DNA of 64,000 bases from an uncultured Lachnospiraceae bacterium (GCA_947625205.1 CANQNN010000011.1:24448-88447), one strand, 5' to 3'. Numbered from the stretch's first letter, positions 34,884 to 44,060 are shown. Notes: generated by a model not told the origin, from the letters alone. Numbers and translations are program-made.

Positions 34884-35981
34884 ATGGGCGATTTTGATTT
34901 CGGACTTGAATTTTATCGAGGGAAAAAGGTACTGGTGACGGGACATACCGGTTTTAAAGGCACATGGATGTGTATGCTGCTGCATCGTTTTGGCGCGCAG
35001 GTGACCGGATATGCGTTGGAGCCGTTAACCAATCCAAATGTGTATGAGATCAGCAGTATTGGAGACAAGATCCGTTCAGTCATAGGAGACGTGCGGGATC
35101 TGCCGCATCTGACGGCAGTGTTCGATGAAACGCAGCCGGAGATTGTTATCCATATGGCAGCGCAGCCGATCGTGAGAGAATCCTATCGTGCTCCGGTCTA
35201 TACGTACGAGGTTAATGTGATGGGAACCGTCAATGTATTGGAGTGCGTCAGGACGCATCCTTGTGTCCGATCTGTGGTGAATGTGACAACGGACAAAGTA
35301 TATAGGAATCGAGAGTGGGCTTGGGGATATCGCGAAAATGAGGAATTAAACGGTTATGATCCCTATTCGAATTCAAAGTCTTGTTCAGAATTGGTAACGA
35401 GCAGTTATCGGAACTCTTTTTTCAGCGATAATCCACGGAATAGTGGAAAGGCATCTGTGATGCTTTCTACTGTCCGGGCGGGTAATGTGATCGGAGGCGG
35501 AGACTTTGCCGCAGACAGAATCATTCCCGACTGTGTCAGAGCGGCGTTGAACGACGGAGAGATCGTTGTCCGCAATCCTTATTCTACAAGGCCGTATCAG
35601 CATGTGCTCGAACCGATCTCCGTTTATCTGATGTTGGCAGCGCGCCAGTATCAAGAATGTAAATATGAGGGAAGCTATAATGTAGGGCCGGAGGAGTCGG
35701 ACTGTTACGCCACGGGTGAGTTGGTCACGATGTTTTGTGAAAAGTGGAATAGTGCGATGAACCGGCAGATCACGTGGAAGAATAAATATGATGGAGGTCC
35801 GCATGAAGCGAATTTTCTTAAATTGGACTGTTCCAAATTAAAAACCGTTTTTGGTTGGAAACCGGTCTGGACAGTTGAGGAAGCGGTAGAAAAGATCGTG
35901 GAGTGGACCGCCGCCTATCGAAATGGTCAGGATATGGCACGGATCATGGAAAAGCAGATCGGCGAATTTTTGGGAAAGTAG
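34884..35981 (+). CDS. rfbG: CDP-glucose 4,6-dehydratase
   Basis: A 365-residue extended short-chain dehydrogenase. The NAD-binding loop is VLVTGHTGFKGTW (about residues 15-27) and the family-typical TTDKVYRNREWAWGYRE is followed by DPYSNSKSCSEL with the catalytic Tyr-x-x-x-Lys. It converts CDP-glucose to CDP-4-keto-6-deoxyglucose, the substrate of RfbH. It starts eight bases after the rfbH stop with AGGAG as ribosome site. Confidence 0.93.
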   Translation: MGDFDFGLEFYRGKKVLVTGHTGFKGTWMCMLLHRFGAQVTGYALEPLTNPNVYEISSIGDKIRSVIGDVRDLPHLTAVFDETQPEIVIHMAAQPIVRESYRAPVYTYEVNVMGTVNVLECVRTHPCVRSVVNVTTDKVYRNREWAWGYRENEELNGYDPYSNSKSCSELVTSSYRNSFFSDNPRNSGKASVMLSTVRAGNVIGGGDFAADRIIPDCVRAALNDGEIVVRNPYSTRPYQHVLEPISVYLMLAARQYQECKYEGSYNVGPEESDCYATGELVTMFCEKWNSAMNRQITWKNKYDGGPHEANFLKLDCSKLKTVFGWKPVWTVEEAVEKIVEWTAAYRNGQDMARIMEKQIGEFLGK

Positions 35982-36044
35982 TAGCAGAAGCCTACAGGGT
36001 GTAGAAGAAGCTGAAACAGTCACAGTGATTCCGGAGTTTACAAT

Positions 36045-36836
36045 ATGCAGAAAGTATCTTTACTTGTGACAACTTATAATGCGTGCAAATACCTTCCGGC
36101 TACGCTGGCGAGTATTGAGGAGCAGGATTACGGGAATATAGAAGTCGTGATCGTAGACGGCGTGTCCAAGGACGGAACGGCAGAACTGATTCGCAAGTTT
36201 GCGCGCAGACATACCGGACAAGCTGACGGCAGTATCGTTGTCCGTTGGATATCTGAACCTGACAATGGGCTTTATGATGCCATGAACAAGGCATTGTCTA
36301 TGTGTAGCGGCGATATTGTGGCGGTCTGTAACGACCGATTGTGTAAATCGGATGCGATTACGAAACTGGTTCGCGCAATCGAACAGTGCGGTGACGGCTG
36401 TGTCGGAGCGCATGCTGATCTGGTTTACGTGGACGGTACACGTATCGTCAGGAGTTGGCATATGGGCGAGGGAAGACTTGTGCAGGGCTGGATGCCGGGA
36501 CATCCGACTCTTTTTTTGAAGCGGGAAATATATGAGCGGTATGGCTGTTATGATACCGATTACCGATGCGCTGCCGATTATGAATTTATGGTTCGTTTTC
36601 TCAAAGACGAAAATAATCGGCTTGCGTATGTGCCGGAGGTGCTGATTGCGATGTTCTACGGCGGGACAAGCAATGCAGGACTTCGCAACTATCTCGTTTC
36701 TTTCAAAGAAGGGTATCGCGCATTGCGAAAAAACGGTGTGCCGTATCCGCTCGCTGTCACGGTGAAAAGAACGTTCCGGGTGCTGCGGCAGTTTGGAAAA
36801 CATGACAGGTTTTCACGTGAACGGGCCTCCTCTTGA
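36045..36836 (+). CDS. GT2 family glycosyltransferase
   Basis: A 263-residue soluble GT-A enzyme. It begins QKVSLLVTTYNACKYLPATL with IVDGVSKDGT. The metal-site region is WISEPDNGLYDAMNKAL, a pattern seen in WcaA-like transferases, and GWMPGHPTLFLKREIYERYG follows. It is the last gene of the G+C-poorer block; a promoter-like sequence follows. It likely adds one sugar of the repeat unit. Donor unknown. Confidence 0.88.
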   Translation: MQKVSLLVTTYNACKYLPATLASIEEQDYGNIEVVIVDGVSKDGTAELIRKFARRHTGQADGSIVVRWISEPDNGLYDAMNKALSMCSGDIVAVCNDRLCKSDAITKLVRAIEQCGDGCVGAHADLVYVDGTRIVRSWHMGEGRLVQGWMPGHPTLFLKREIYERYGCYDTDYRCAADYEFMVRFLKDENNRLAYVPEVLIAMFYGGTSNAGLRNYLVSFKEGYRALRKNGVPYPLAVTVKRTFRVLRQFGKHDRFSRERASS

Positions 36837-36864
36837 AATTCCTATCGCAATTATGTATGAGATT

Positions 36865-36873
36865 TGATATAAT
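36865..36873 (+). promoter_or_regulatory. Extended -10 promoter upstream of ugd
   Basis: TGATATAAT at 36865-36873 is an extended -10 element; the -35 region (around 36845) is weak. Transcription would start near 36880, giving a leader of about 210 bases before the UDP-glucose dehydrogenase ATG at 37090. In the 253-base gap 36837-37089 I see no open frame or clear hairpin terminator. The base composition changes here. Confidence 0.5.
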
Positions 36874-37089
36874 AATCATGGATTCGTACTTTAAATGTGC
36901 GGTCTAAGGAACTTATATGTACAAGAACACTGCTGTGTCCGTTTGCTGCCTATGGCTTATTTGACGAGGGAAAAGCGCGGCGTAATCATGGGCTAGGAAT
37001 ATGGATGCAGATCTGGCGCAGACCGAACCGATTGGTAGGTAGAGAGTTATATTGATACGATGCCGGCAGAAGTGAATGGAGGATAGATC

Positions 37090-38400
37090 ATGAAAATAGC
37101 AGTTGCGGGAACGGGGTACGTCGGGCTTGTGGCCGGCGTCTGTTTCGCGGAGAAGGGACATGACGTCACCTGCGTGGATGTGGACGCGCAGAAGGTGAAG
37201 CTGATGGAAGCAGGGATATCGCCTATCTACGAGGCCGGCTTGGAAGAGCTGATGCGGAAAAACAACGCCACCGGCCGTCTGCATTACACGACTGATCATC
37301 GAAGCGCATACCGGGACGCCGAGGCTATTTTTATCGGCGTGGGAACGCCTGAGCAGCCTGACGGCTCCGCCGATCTGAGTTATATCGCCACGGTGTCCAG
37401 ACAGATCGCGGAATCCGTGGAGCGGGATTGTCTGGTGGTAGTCAAATCCACGGTTCCGGTCGGTACGAACGATAAGGTGGAGCAGTTTATCAGGGATTTC
37501 CTGAAGCGGGACGTGAAGATCGAGGTCGCCTCCAATCCCGAATTTCTGGCGCAGGGCTCCGCGGTGCATGATACGCTGCATGCCGCAAGGATCATTATCG
37601 GCACGGAGAGCAAGGAGGCGGAAGAGACGCTCAAGAAGATCTATGAGCCTTTCGGTTTGCCGATCGTGTCCGTCAACAGGCGCTCGGCCGAGATGATCAA
37701 ATATGCCTGCAACGATTTCCTTGCATTGAAGATCTCCTATATGAATGATATTGCGAATCTCTGCGAACTGGTGGGCGCGGATATAGGCGCCGTGGCGGAG
37801 GGCATGAGTTATGATGCGCGGATCGGCGCAAGATTTCTGAATGCCGGTGTGGGATACGGCGGGAGCTGTTTCCCGAAAGATACGAAGGCACTGAAATATC
37901 TGGCGCAACAGAACGGTTATACGCTGCGCACCGTGGAAGCGGCGGTGGCGGTAAATGAAGAGCAGAAGACGAGGCTGTTTCGCAAGGCGAGCAACCGCAT
38001 GATCACTTTCCAGAATCTGAAGGTGGCGGTGCTGGGACTCGCTTTTAAGGCGGGCACTGACGATCTGCGGGAAGCGCCCTCATTGGACAATGTCAAGCTG
38101 CTGTTGGAGAGCGGCGCGGACATTTGCGCCTATGACCCTGTCGCGGTCAATAATTTTAAGAAAAAATATCCGGAGGGCCGGTGCGGCAGGGGCACGATAC
38201 AGTATGCAGACGATCCGGCCGCAGCGCTTCTTGAAGCCAATATCTGTTTTATTTTTACGGAATGGGACGAGATCCGCAGGATCGCACCGGAAATTTATCA
38301 AGAAAAGATGCAGATACCGCTTGTATATGACGGCCGGAATCTTTATGATCCCGCCAAAATGCGGGCAGCGGGCATCGAGTATTACAGCATCGGCCGTTAG
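37090..38400 (+). CDS. ugd: UDP-glucose 6-dehydrogenase
   Basis: A 436-residue enzyme. GTGYVGLVAGVCFAEKGHDV forms the NAD loop at residues 8-27; ASNPEFLAQGSA lies in the middle; the catalytic Cys is in GYGGSCFPKDTKAL at about residue 260. It oxidises UDP-glucose to UDP-glucuronate with two NAD+. The next gene is a UDP-glucuronate 4-epimerase, so the pair makes UDP-galacturonate. GGAGG lies eight bases before ATG 37090. Confidence 0.95.
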   Translation: MKIAVAGTGYVGLVAGVCFAEKGHDVTCVDVDAQKVKLMEAGISPIYEAGLEELMRKNNATGRLHYTTDHRSAYRDAEAIFIGVGTPEQPDGSADLSYIATVSRQIAESVERDCLVVVKSTVPVGTNDKVEQFIRDFLKRDVKIEVASNPEFLAQGSAVHDTLHAARIIIGTESKEAEETLKKIYEPFGLPIVSVNRRSAEMIKYACNDFLALKISYMNDIANLCELVGADIGAVAEGMSYDARIGARFLNAGVGYGGSCFPKDTKALKYLAQQNGYTLRTVEAAVAVNEEQKTRLFRKASNRMITFQNLKVAVLGLAFKAGTDDLREAPSLDNVKLLLESGADICAYDPVAVNNFKKKYPEGRCGRGTIQYADDPAAALLEANICFIFTEWDEIRRIAPEIYQEKMQIPLVYDGRNLYDPAKMRAAGIEYYSIGR

Positions 38401-38414
38401 AAAGCGGAGGAGAT

Positions 38415-39410
38415 ATGAATCCATTGCATGTTGACAAGACCTATCTTGTGACGGGCGGGGCGGGATTTATCGGTTTTCACCTGTCCAAGAGCCTGTTGGC
38501 AAAAGGGGCAAAGGTCATCGGTTTTGACAATTTGAACGATTACTATGATGTGCGGCTCAAAGAGGACAGGCTGGCAATACTGAGAAAGTACGGCAATTAT
38601 ACGTTTGTGAAAGGCGATCTGGCCGATAAGGAGAGCGTATTCGCGCTTTTTCGGGAATATGCGCCGCAGATCGTGGTCCATCTCGGGGCACAGGCCGGAG
38701 TGCGTTACAGCATAGACAATCCGGATGCCTATATACAGTCCAATATCATCGGGTTTTTCAATATCTTGGAAGGCTGCCGGCACTTTCCGGTCGAGCATCT
38801 GGTCTATGCGTCCTCCAGCTCCGTCTACGGAGGCAATGAGAAGATCCCGTTCTCCACGGAGGATAAGGTGGACGAACCGGTGAGCCTTTATGCCGCGACC
38901 AAGAAGTCCAACGAACTCATGGCGCATGCGTACAGCAAGCTGTATAAGATCCCGGTGACGGGGCTTCGGTTTTTTACCGTATACGGCCCCTTCGGCAGAC
39001 CGGACATGGCGTATTTCAAATTCACACAAAAGATCATGGCGGGCGAACCGATCCAGATCTACAACAACGGCGATATGTACAGGGATTTTACCTATATTGA
39101 CGATATCGTGTACGGCGTGGAGAATATCCTCTGTAATCCGCCTGTGCAGAATGAGAAGGGGGTAAGCTATAAGCTGTACAATATCGGCAACAATCGGCCG
39201 GAAAAGCTGATGGACTATATCGAGACGCTGGAGCGGTGTCTTGGCAGGAAAGCGGTGAAAGAGTTCCTGCCGATGCAGCCGGGCGACGTGTATCAGACAT
39301 ACGCGGATGTGACGGAGCTGATGCGGGATTATGATTTTAAGCCGGATACGACGATCGCGGAAGGACTCGGAAAGTTTGCTGCGTGGTATCGGGAGTATTA
39401 TAAGGTGTAG
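38415..39410 (+). CDS. UDP-glucuronate 4-epimerase
   Basis: A 331-residue extended short-chain dehydrogenase. LVTGGAGFIGFHLSKSLL starts the NAD fold, followed by GFDNLNDYYDVRLKEDRL, which is characteristic of the UDP-glucuronate 4-epimerase subgroup (CapI/LpsL-like). The active-site pattern is ASSSSVYGGN and SLYAATKKSNEL with Tyr and Lys at about residues 158-162. It begins 15 bases after ugd with GGAGGAG. Confidence 0.9.
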   Translation: MNPLHVDKTYLVTGGAGFIGFHLSKSLLAKGAKVIGFDNLNDYYDVRLKEDRLAILRKYGNYTFVKGDLADKESVFALFREYAPQIVVHLGAQAGVRYSIDNPDAYIQSNIIGFFNILEGCRHFPVEHLVYASSSSVYGGNEKIPFSTEDKVDEPVSLYAATKKSNELMAHAYSKLYKIPVTGLRFFTVYGPFGRPDMAYFKFTQKIMAGEPIQIYNNGDMYRDFTYIDDIVYGVENILCNPPVQNEKGVSYKLYNIGNNRPEKLMDYIETLERCLGRKAVKEFLPMQPGDVYQTYADVTELMRDYDFKPDTTIAEGLGKFAAWYREYYKV

Positions 39411-39460
39411 GGCCGAAGGCAGCCGTTTTTACATTATGAAATAGAGAGGTACGATGGAGT

Positions 39461-40456
39461 ATGCGTGAAGAGGGATCAAGAGAGCGGACGATACCGGTGC
39501 TGTATCTGGTAGTGCCCTGCTATAATGAGGAGGAAGTCATCGAGAAGTCGGCGAGCGTGCTGGGAGGGAAGCTGCGGCGTCTGTCGCAGGAAGGAAAGAT
39601 CGCTTTCGGGAGCAAGGTCATGTTTGTCAATGACGGCAGTAAGGACGGCACGCTGACACTCCTGCACAGGATCGCGTCGCAGGACGCGCTGTTCTCGGTG
39701 GTGAGTCTTGCGGGAAATTACGGACATCAGAGCGCGATCCTGGCGGGCATGATGACGGCCAGACAGTATGCGGACGCGGTAGTGACGATCGATGCGGACT
39801 TGCAGCAGGATATCGAGGCGCTTGATCGATTCCTGGAATGCTATATGGCCGGCTGTGAGGTGGTGTACGGGGTGCGCAACGACAGGCATTCCGACGGCAT
39901 TTTTAAGAAAGGCACGGCGACGCTGTATTACAATCTGATGCACCTGTTGGGCAGCAAAGTGCTCACTAACCATGCGGATTATCGGCTGATGTCCAAAAAG
40001 GCGCTCGATGCGCTGGCGGAGTATCAGGAGACCAATCTGTTCCTTCGCGGGCTGATCCCGACCATGGGTTTCCCGTCGGACGTGGTGTATTTTGACGTGA
40101 AAGCAAGAGAGGCGGGGCACTCCAAGTATACGCTGAGCAAAATGATGACGCTCGCGATGGACGGCATCACCTCTATGAGCGTCAGGCCGCTCAGGCTGAT
40201 CGGCGCGCTCGGTTTTCTCGTTTTTGTGTTCAGCTTTGTCATGAGCGTCTTAAGTCTGGTGGATTGGGCGAGAGGCAATAATGTGCCCGGCTATACGACG
40301 ACCATGATCGTCTCCCTGCTGATCGGCGGCGTCACGCTGCTTTCGCTTGGCGTTATCGGAGAATATGTCGGGAAGATCTATATGGAGACGAAGCACAGAC
40401 CCCGCTATATTATTGACACGTTTGTCTGGAAGGAAGAGGCGCGGGAGGATAAGTGA
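39461..40456 (+). CDS. GtrB/DPM1-like GT2 glycosyltransferase, membrane-anchored
   Basis: A 331-residue enzyme. VPCYNEEEVIEKSASVL opens the GT-A fold; TIDADLQQDIEALDRFLE holds the metal site; REAGHSKYTLSKM and two C-terminal membrane segments (about residues 245-265 and 280-305) are as in GtrB/CsbB. It would transfer a sugar to undecaprenyl phosphate on the cytoplasmic side. The deacetylase gene downstream overlaps or nearly overlaps its stop, and a GtrA flippase gene is at 52186. Confidence 0.88.
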   Translation: MREEGSRERTIPVLYLVVPCYNEEEVIEKSASVLGGKLRRLSQEGKIAFGSKVMFVNDGSKDGTLTLLHRIASQDALFSVVSLAGNYGHQSAILAGMMTARQYADAVVTIDADLQQDIEALDRFLECYMAGCEVVYGVRNDRHSDGIFKKGTATLYYNLMHLLGSKVLTNHADYRLMSKKALDALAEYQETNLFLRGLIPTMGFPSDVVYFDVKAREAGHSKYTLSKMMTLAMDGITSMSVRPLRLIGALGFLVFVFSFVMSVLSLVDWARGNNVPGYTTTMIVSLLIGGVTLLSLGVIGEYVGKIYMETKHRPRYIIDTFVWKEEAREDK

Positions 40457-40458
40457 CG

Positions 40459-41403
40459 ATGCTTGCAACGGACGTTCATGCGGACGATTATGCCCTGACA
40501 ACACACACATCAGAAGATATACTGGACTGTATGAAAAAGGGACAGCTTGACAGCATCAGTGTCTTGCCGAATATGTCTTGCTTTCAGACATGTATGGAGC
40601 TGCTGTATGCTGCGGTTCCGACTCTGCCGTTTTTGCCGAAGCTGTCGGTACATCTGGATCTTGTGGAAGGGCGCAGTCTGGCGGGGGCATCGGCCGTACC
40701 GCTGCTTGTCAAAGACGGCGGCGGTCTGATGGGACATTCATGGGGCGGCGTTTTTCTGCTGTCCTATCTGCCATGGAAGCGGCGCGCGGCGAAGCAGCAG
40801 CTGAAGAGGGAGATCAGAGCGCAGATCGCGGCGGCCCAGACTGCTATCGGCCGGGCCGAGGATATTGCGAAAGAACATCATATCCCGCACGCACAGCGCG
40901 GCCTCAGGATAGATTCGCACCAGCATGTACACATGATTCCCGTTGTGTGGGAGGCGCTGACCGAAGTGATCGCGGAAGACGGCTATACGGTGGAGTACAT
41001 TCGCAATGCCAAGGAAATGCTGGGGGCTTTTCTTTCGGAAGTCTCGTTGTGGAGGACTTACCGGCCGATTAATTTTATCAAGAATCGTCTGCTGTCTATC
41101 TATTCCCACCGGGCGGACCGCTACGCAAAGGCGCACGGTCTGGAGCAGATGTATCTGTGGGGGCTTGTGATGAGCGGTCGTATGGATCATGCAAGGATCG
41201 CGCGCTTATATCCGAAAATAGCGGCGAAAGCGGAGCGTGACGGCCGCGTGCTGGAGATCCTGTTCCACCCGGGGCAGACGACTCCGGAGGAAGTTTCGGA
41301 GGAGATTGGCAGGGAAGCGGCAAAGGATTTCTATCTGAAGCGTGACAGGCACACGGAGCTGGAGGCTGTGGGACGTATGAAAGAGTTGACAGCGCGGGGC
41401 TGA
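40459..41403 (+). CDS. YdjC/ChbG-like carbohydrate deacetylase
   Basis: About 314 residues. The metal-binding N-terminus ATDVHADDYALT and the later IDSHQHVHMIPVVWEAL match YdjC/ChbG proteins, metal-dependent deacetylases of N-acetylated sugars. GGGAGG precedes both GTG 40453 and ATG 40459; ATG has the better spacing. Being coupled to a GtrB-like gene, it may deacetylate a lipid-linked amino sugar, as proposed for similar pairs; this is inference. Confidence 0.82.
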   Translation: MLATDVHADDYALTTHTSEDILDCMKKGQLDSISVLPNMSCFQTCMELLYAAVPTLPFLPKLSVHLDLVEGRSLAGASAVPLLVKDGGGLMGHSWGGVFLLSYLPWKRRAAKQQLKREIRAQIAAAQTAIGRAEDIAKEHHIPHAQRGLRIDSHQHVHMIPVVWEALTEVIAEDGYTVEYIRNAKEMLGAFLSEVSLWRTYRPINFIKNRLLSIYSHRADRYAKAHGLEQMYLWGLVMSGRMDHARIARLYPKIAAKAERDGRVLEILFHPGQTTPEEVSEEIGREAAKDFYLKRDRHTELEAVGRMKELTARG

Positions 41404-41427
41404 TGTGCCGCCGCTTTTCCGCTTTGG

Positions 41428-42390
41428 TCAGTGAAATCTTTGCAGTTCGATCACTTCGTTCCACAGGATATCCGTGAAAAACAGCGCCCCCTCGTCGGTG
41501 AGATGGTCCGCGTCTGAGAAGAGGGACAAGTCCGCATAAAACCGCTCATCTTTGGCGTAATCGTAATATCTGACGCCTGTGTCATTTGCGATCTTCGCTG
41601 TTGTTTCCTGAAATCGTTCCAAGAACTCCGGGGACACCAGATCCAGATAAGGTTTGGAGAACGGCGTCGTGATCAGGACGGGCGTGACCCCGCGTTTCTG
41701 ACAGTAAGCAATAATATCGTATAATTCTTCGATCCTCTCCGGAAGGAAATATTCTTCTTTGTTGTCAAAATGTCTGCTGTAACGATCCTTTGCGCGGCGG
41801 GCAAACTCTGCTTCATCTATGCCGTCGTCTGCGGCATGGGCGGTCAGCGCCGTGTTCAGGGACGGGAACAGTTTCATGATATCTTCTCCAGCAGACAAGA
41901 TCGGCAGCTTGTGCGTGACCAGATCCACATAGGGATCGTAGTCCGGGATATTTTCGGGCGACAGGAGACGGTAGTAGCGGATACTCATCGCCTGTGCCTC
42001 CCTGCTGTTTGTGACTTCGTTGTTGAAGGAAAAATAGGACACGGGAATGAAGAGGACGCTGTCTGCGGTCAGATAATGCCCGAACTCTTTCAGCACCGCG
42101 TAATCATAATTATAGGTCTGGCTTGTGTTGGCGAAGTTGAAACAGCTATACCCGCGCTCCGCAAGGTGTTCGTAGTTAAAATCGTATGCGCCGTGGGAGC
42201 TTCCCAGATTTCCGATCTGCACCGAGGAGTAATATGTCTCGAGTGTCGAGAATTTCAAAAGATCCTGATAGTTCTCATCGTTGATATTTTCGTAGGGCCT
42301 GTTCAGGCTGAGGATCACGAGGAAGGCCGCGGCGGGGATCAGGATGCATTTTAATAGAAAACGTACCACATCATAGCTTTTTGTCATCAT
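41428..42390 (-). CDS. Membrane-anchored SGNH/AlgX-DltD-like protein, MBOAT partner
   Basis: A 320-residue protein with one N-terminal membrane segment (FLLKCILIPAAAFLVILSL) and an extracytoplasmic domain. QIGNLGSSHGAYDF holds a G-S-S-H motif like that of DltD/AlgX-type proteins, and DADHLTDEGALFF near the end gives the D-x-x-H pair. It directly follows the MBOAT gene on the minus strand (15 bases). In known systems the MBOAT protein passes an acyl group to such a partner outside the membrane. The acceptor glycan is unknown. Confidence 0.78.
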   Translation of the reverse strand: MMTKSYDVVRFLLKCILIPAAAFLVILSLNRPYENINDENYQDLLKFSTLETYYSSVQIGNLGSSHGAYDFNYEHLAERGYSCFNFANTSQTYNYDYAVLKEFGHYLTADSVLFIPVSYFSFNNEVTNSREAQAMSIRYYRLLSPENIPDYDPYVDLVTHKLPILSAGEDIMKLFPSLNTALTAHAADDGIDEAEFARRAKDRYSRHFDNKEEYFLPERIEELYDIIAYCQKRGVTPVLITTPFSKPYLDLVSPEFLERFQETTAKIANDTGVRYYDYAKDERFYADLSLFSDADHLTDEGALFFTDILWNEVIELQRFH

Positions 42391-42405
42391 ATCACTGCCT
42401 TTCCG

Positions 42406-43851
42406 CTAAAATTGAAAATAGATGAATTCGGTCGCAACGCCCTTGGGCGCAAACAGTGCGATCACAACGAGAAAGAGCACATACACGGGCCACCGGACGA
42501 AAAATTTCTGCCGTGAGAGCGCCTCTATCGCATCGGTTTTCAGAGAGACATAATCATAGACTGCAAGCACGGCGATGGACAGGCATATGCCGAGCATGGC
42601 GATGCGGGAGACGCCGAGGCACGTGATGCAGGTCTGCAGATAGTTGAGCGGTCTGGCGGCATCCCAGAACAATCTGGATATGATCCAGAAGGCATCCTGT
42701 ATGCTGTTTGCACGGAAAAAGATCCATGTGAAGCACAGCAGGAGAAAAGTGACGGGAAGCTGCCATAAATGCCGGCGGCGTTTGACGGAGACGCCGTGCC
42801 GTGTCTTTGGGAACAGCAGCGACTCCGCAATCTGCAGCAGACCGTGCAGACCGCCCCAGACGATGTAGGTCAGGCTGCTTCCGTGCCAGAACCCGCTCAC
42901 CAGAAATGTGATCATCAGATTCAGGCAGTGACGCCATTTCGGCACCCTGTTGCCGCCGAGCGGGATATAGACATAGTCTCGGAACCATGTGGAGAGCGAA
43001 ATGTGCCAGCGGCTCCAGAACTCCTTGATCGAAAAGGAGAAGTAGGGGCTTTTGAAATTGGTCATCAGATCGATCCCGAACAGCTTGGCACAGCCGACGG
43101 CAATATCCGAGTAGCCTGAGAAATCGCAATAGATCTCGATGGCGAACAGGATCGTGACGACGATAAAGACAAGGCCCACATAGATGCGGGCGTTGTCGTA
43201 GACATCGTTGACGATGCCGGCGAGGACATCGGCGATCACCAGCTTCTTGAAATAGCCCCATGTCATCAGCTTGAGCCCGTATGTCACATCTTTATAGTTG
43301 AAAGGGCGTTCTGCCCGGTATTGCGGCAGCAGACTGTCGGCGCGGCCGATCGGGCCGGCCAGAAGCTGCGGAAAGAAGGAAACGAAAAGGGCGTAGATGC
43401 CGAAGTGGCGTTCCGCCCGTATCTTGCCGCGGTAAACGTCTATCAGGTATCCCATGGACTGAAAGAAATAGAAGGAGATGCCGGCGGGCAGCAGGATCCT
43501 GCGCGTGATAGGCTGTATGTGCAGACGTCCGGCGTCGATCAGCAGATCGAGCCGTTCTATCACGGGATCTGCGGTCTTATAGAAAAGCAGAATGAGCACA
43601 AGGGGAAGGATGCCGCAGAGAAGACAGCGGCGCTTGGCCGTGACGCTCTGCGCTTTCTCGAGGCGGAGAGCCAGCGCGTAGGTCAGGACAGTGGTCGCCA
43701 AAAGCAGGATGCCGTATCCGATATGCAGATTCATATAGAACAGATAGCTTGCCGCGAGCAGAAAACACCATCTGTATCTGTGGGGAACACAACGGTACAG
43801 TATGAATACCACTATGATAAAAAACCCAAAAGAAACGGAGTTGAACAGCAT
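42406..43851 (-). CDS. MBOAT family O-acyltransferase (AlgI/DltB-like)
   Basis: A 481-residue polytopic protein. It begins MLFNSVSFGFFIIVVFILYR, has RDYVYIPLGGNR in the middle and SGFWHGSSLTYIVWGGLHGL with the catalytic His around residue 320. These proteins move acyl groups across the membrane to polysaccharides or teichoic acids. GGGAGG lies seven bases before the start (reverse strand). The 24-base palindrome at 43865 lies between promoter region and gene. Confidence 0.9.
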   Translation of the reverse strand: MLFNSVSFGFFIIVVFILYRCVPHRYRWCFLLAASYLFYMNLHIGYGILLLATTVLTYALALRLEKAQSVTAKRRCLLCGILPLVLILLFYKTADPVIERLDLLIDAGRLHIQPITRRILLPAGISFYFFQSMGYLIDVYRGKIRAERHFGIYALFVSFFPQLLAGPIGRADSLLPQYRAERPFNYKDVTYGLKLMTWGYFKKLVIADVLAGIVNDVYDNARIYVGLVFIVVTILFAIEIYCDFSGYSDIAVGCAKLFGIDLMTNFKSPYFSFSIKEFWSRWHISLSTWFRDYVYIPLGGNRVPKWRHCLNLMITFLVSGFWHGSSLTYIVWGGLHGLLQIAESLLFPKTRHGVSVKRRRHLWQLPVTFLLLCFTWIFFRANSIQDAFWIISRLFWDAARPLNYLQTCITCLGVSRIAMLGICLSIAVLAVYDYVSLKTDAIEALSRQKFFVRWPVYVLFLVVIALFAPKGVATEFIYFQF

Positions 43852-43864
43852 AAAGAGCCTCCCG

Positions 43865-43888
43865 GTAAAATTGCTATAGCAATTTTAC
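43865..43888. promoter_or_regulatory. 24-base perfect palindrome in the divergent MBOAT intergenic region
   Basis: GTAAAATTGCTA followed by its reverse complement TAGCAATTTTAC, with no loop. It lies 14 bases upstream of the minus-strand MBOAT start. It could be an operator for a dimeric regulator or a cruciform site. A second, imperfectly related AATTGC-containing hairpin is at 43991. Confidence 0.55.
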
Positions 43889-43954
43889 TCTATTTTCCGC
43901 CGATATGCAAATTGTAAATACTGTTGCGAAACGGTTTTTTTTAAGACGTCTTCA

Positions 43955-43963
43955 TGATATAAT
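43955..43963 (+). promoter_or_regulatory. Extended -10 promoter element
   Basis: TGATATAAT at 43955-43963 in the 209-base divergent gap; upstream is a T-rich run instead of a good -35. Any transcript would read through the hairpin at 43991 before the plus-strand MBOAT gene. Confidence 0.4.
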
Positions 43964-43990
43964 AGACGCAGATTCGGCAATCTGCGTCCA

Positions 43991-44011
43991 GAGAATTGCT
44001 TCGCAATTCTC
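43991..44011. promoter_or_regulatory. Hairpin with AATTGC stem
   Basis: GAGAATTGC, a three-base loop, then GCAATTCTC: nine paired bases. There is no U-run after it, so it is not a standard intrinsic terminator. It shares the AATTGC/GCAATT core with the palindrome at 43865, which may mark a common binding sequence. Confidence 0.4.
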
Positions 44012-44026
44012 CTTGGGTTGCCATGG

Positions 44027-44054
44027 TTTACAGCATCTATGATTATGGTATAAT
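44027..44054 (+). promoter_or_regulatory. Promoter directly abutting the MBOAT start (leaderless candidate)
   Basis: TTTACA at 44027-44032, 16 bases, then TATAAT at 44049-44054 with an extended TG. Initiation about seven bases downstream would fall at 44061, the ATG itself. Confidence 0.6.
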
Positions 44055-44060
44055 AAGCGC

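Noticed and set aside
42554..43261. Second reading frame on the minus strand over the MBOAT gene
   Set aside because: It is a shadow frame rich in Arg, Pro and Ser with no family pattern; the MBOAT frame explains the region.
43865..43888. Insertion sequence end or attachment site
   Set aside because: The palindrome has no partner copy or transposase nearby; an operator or cruciform is more likely.
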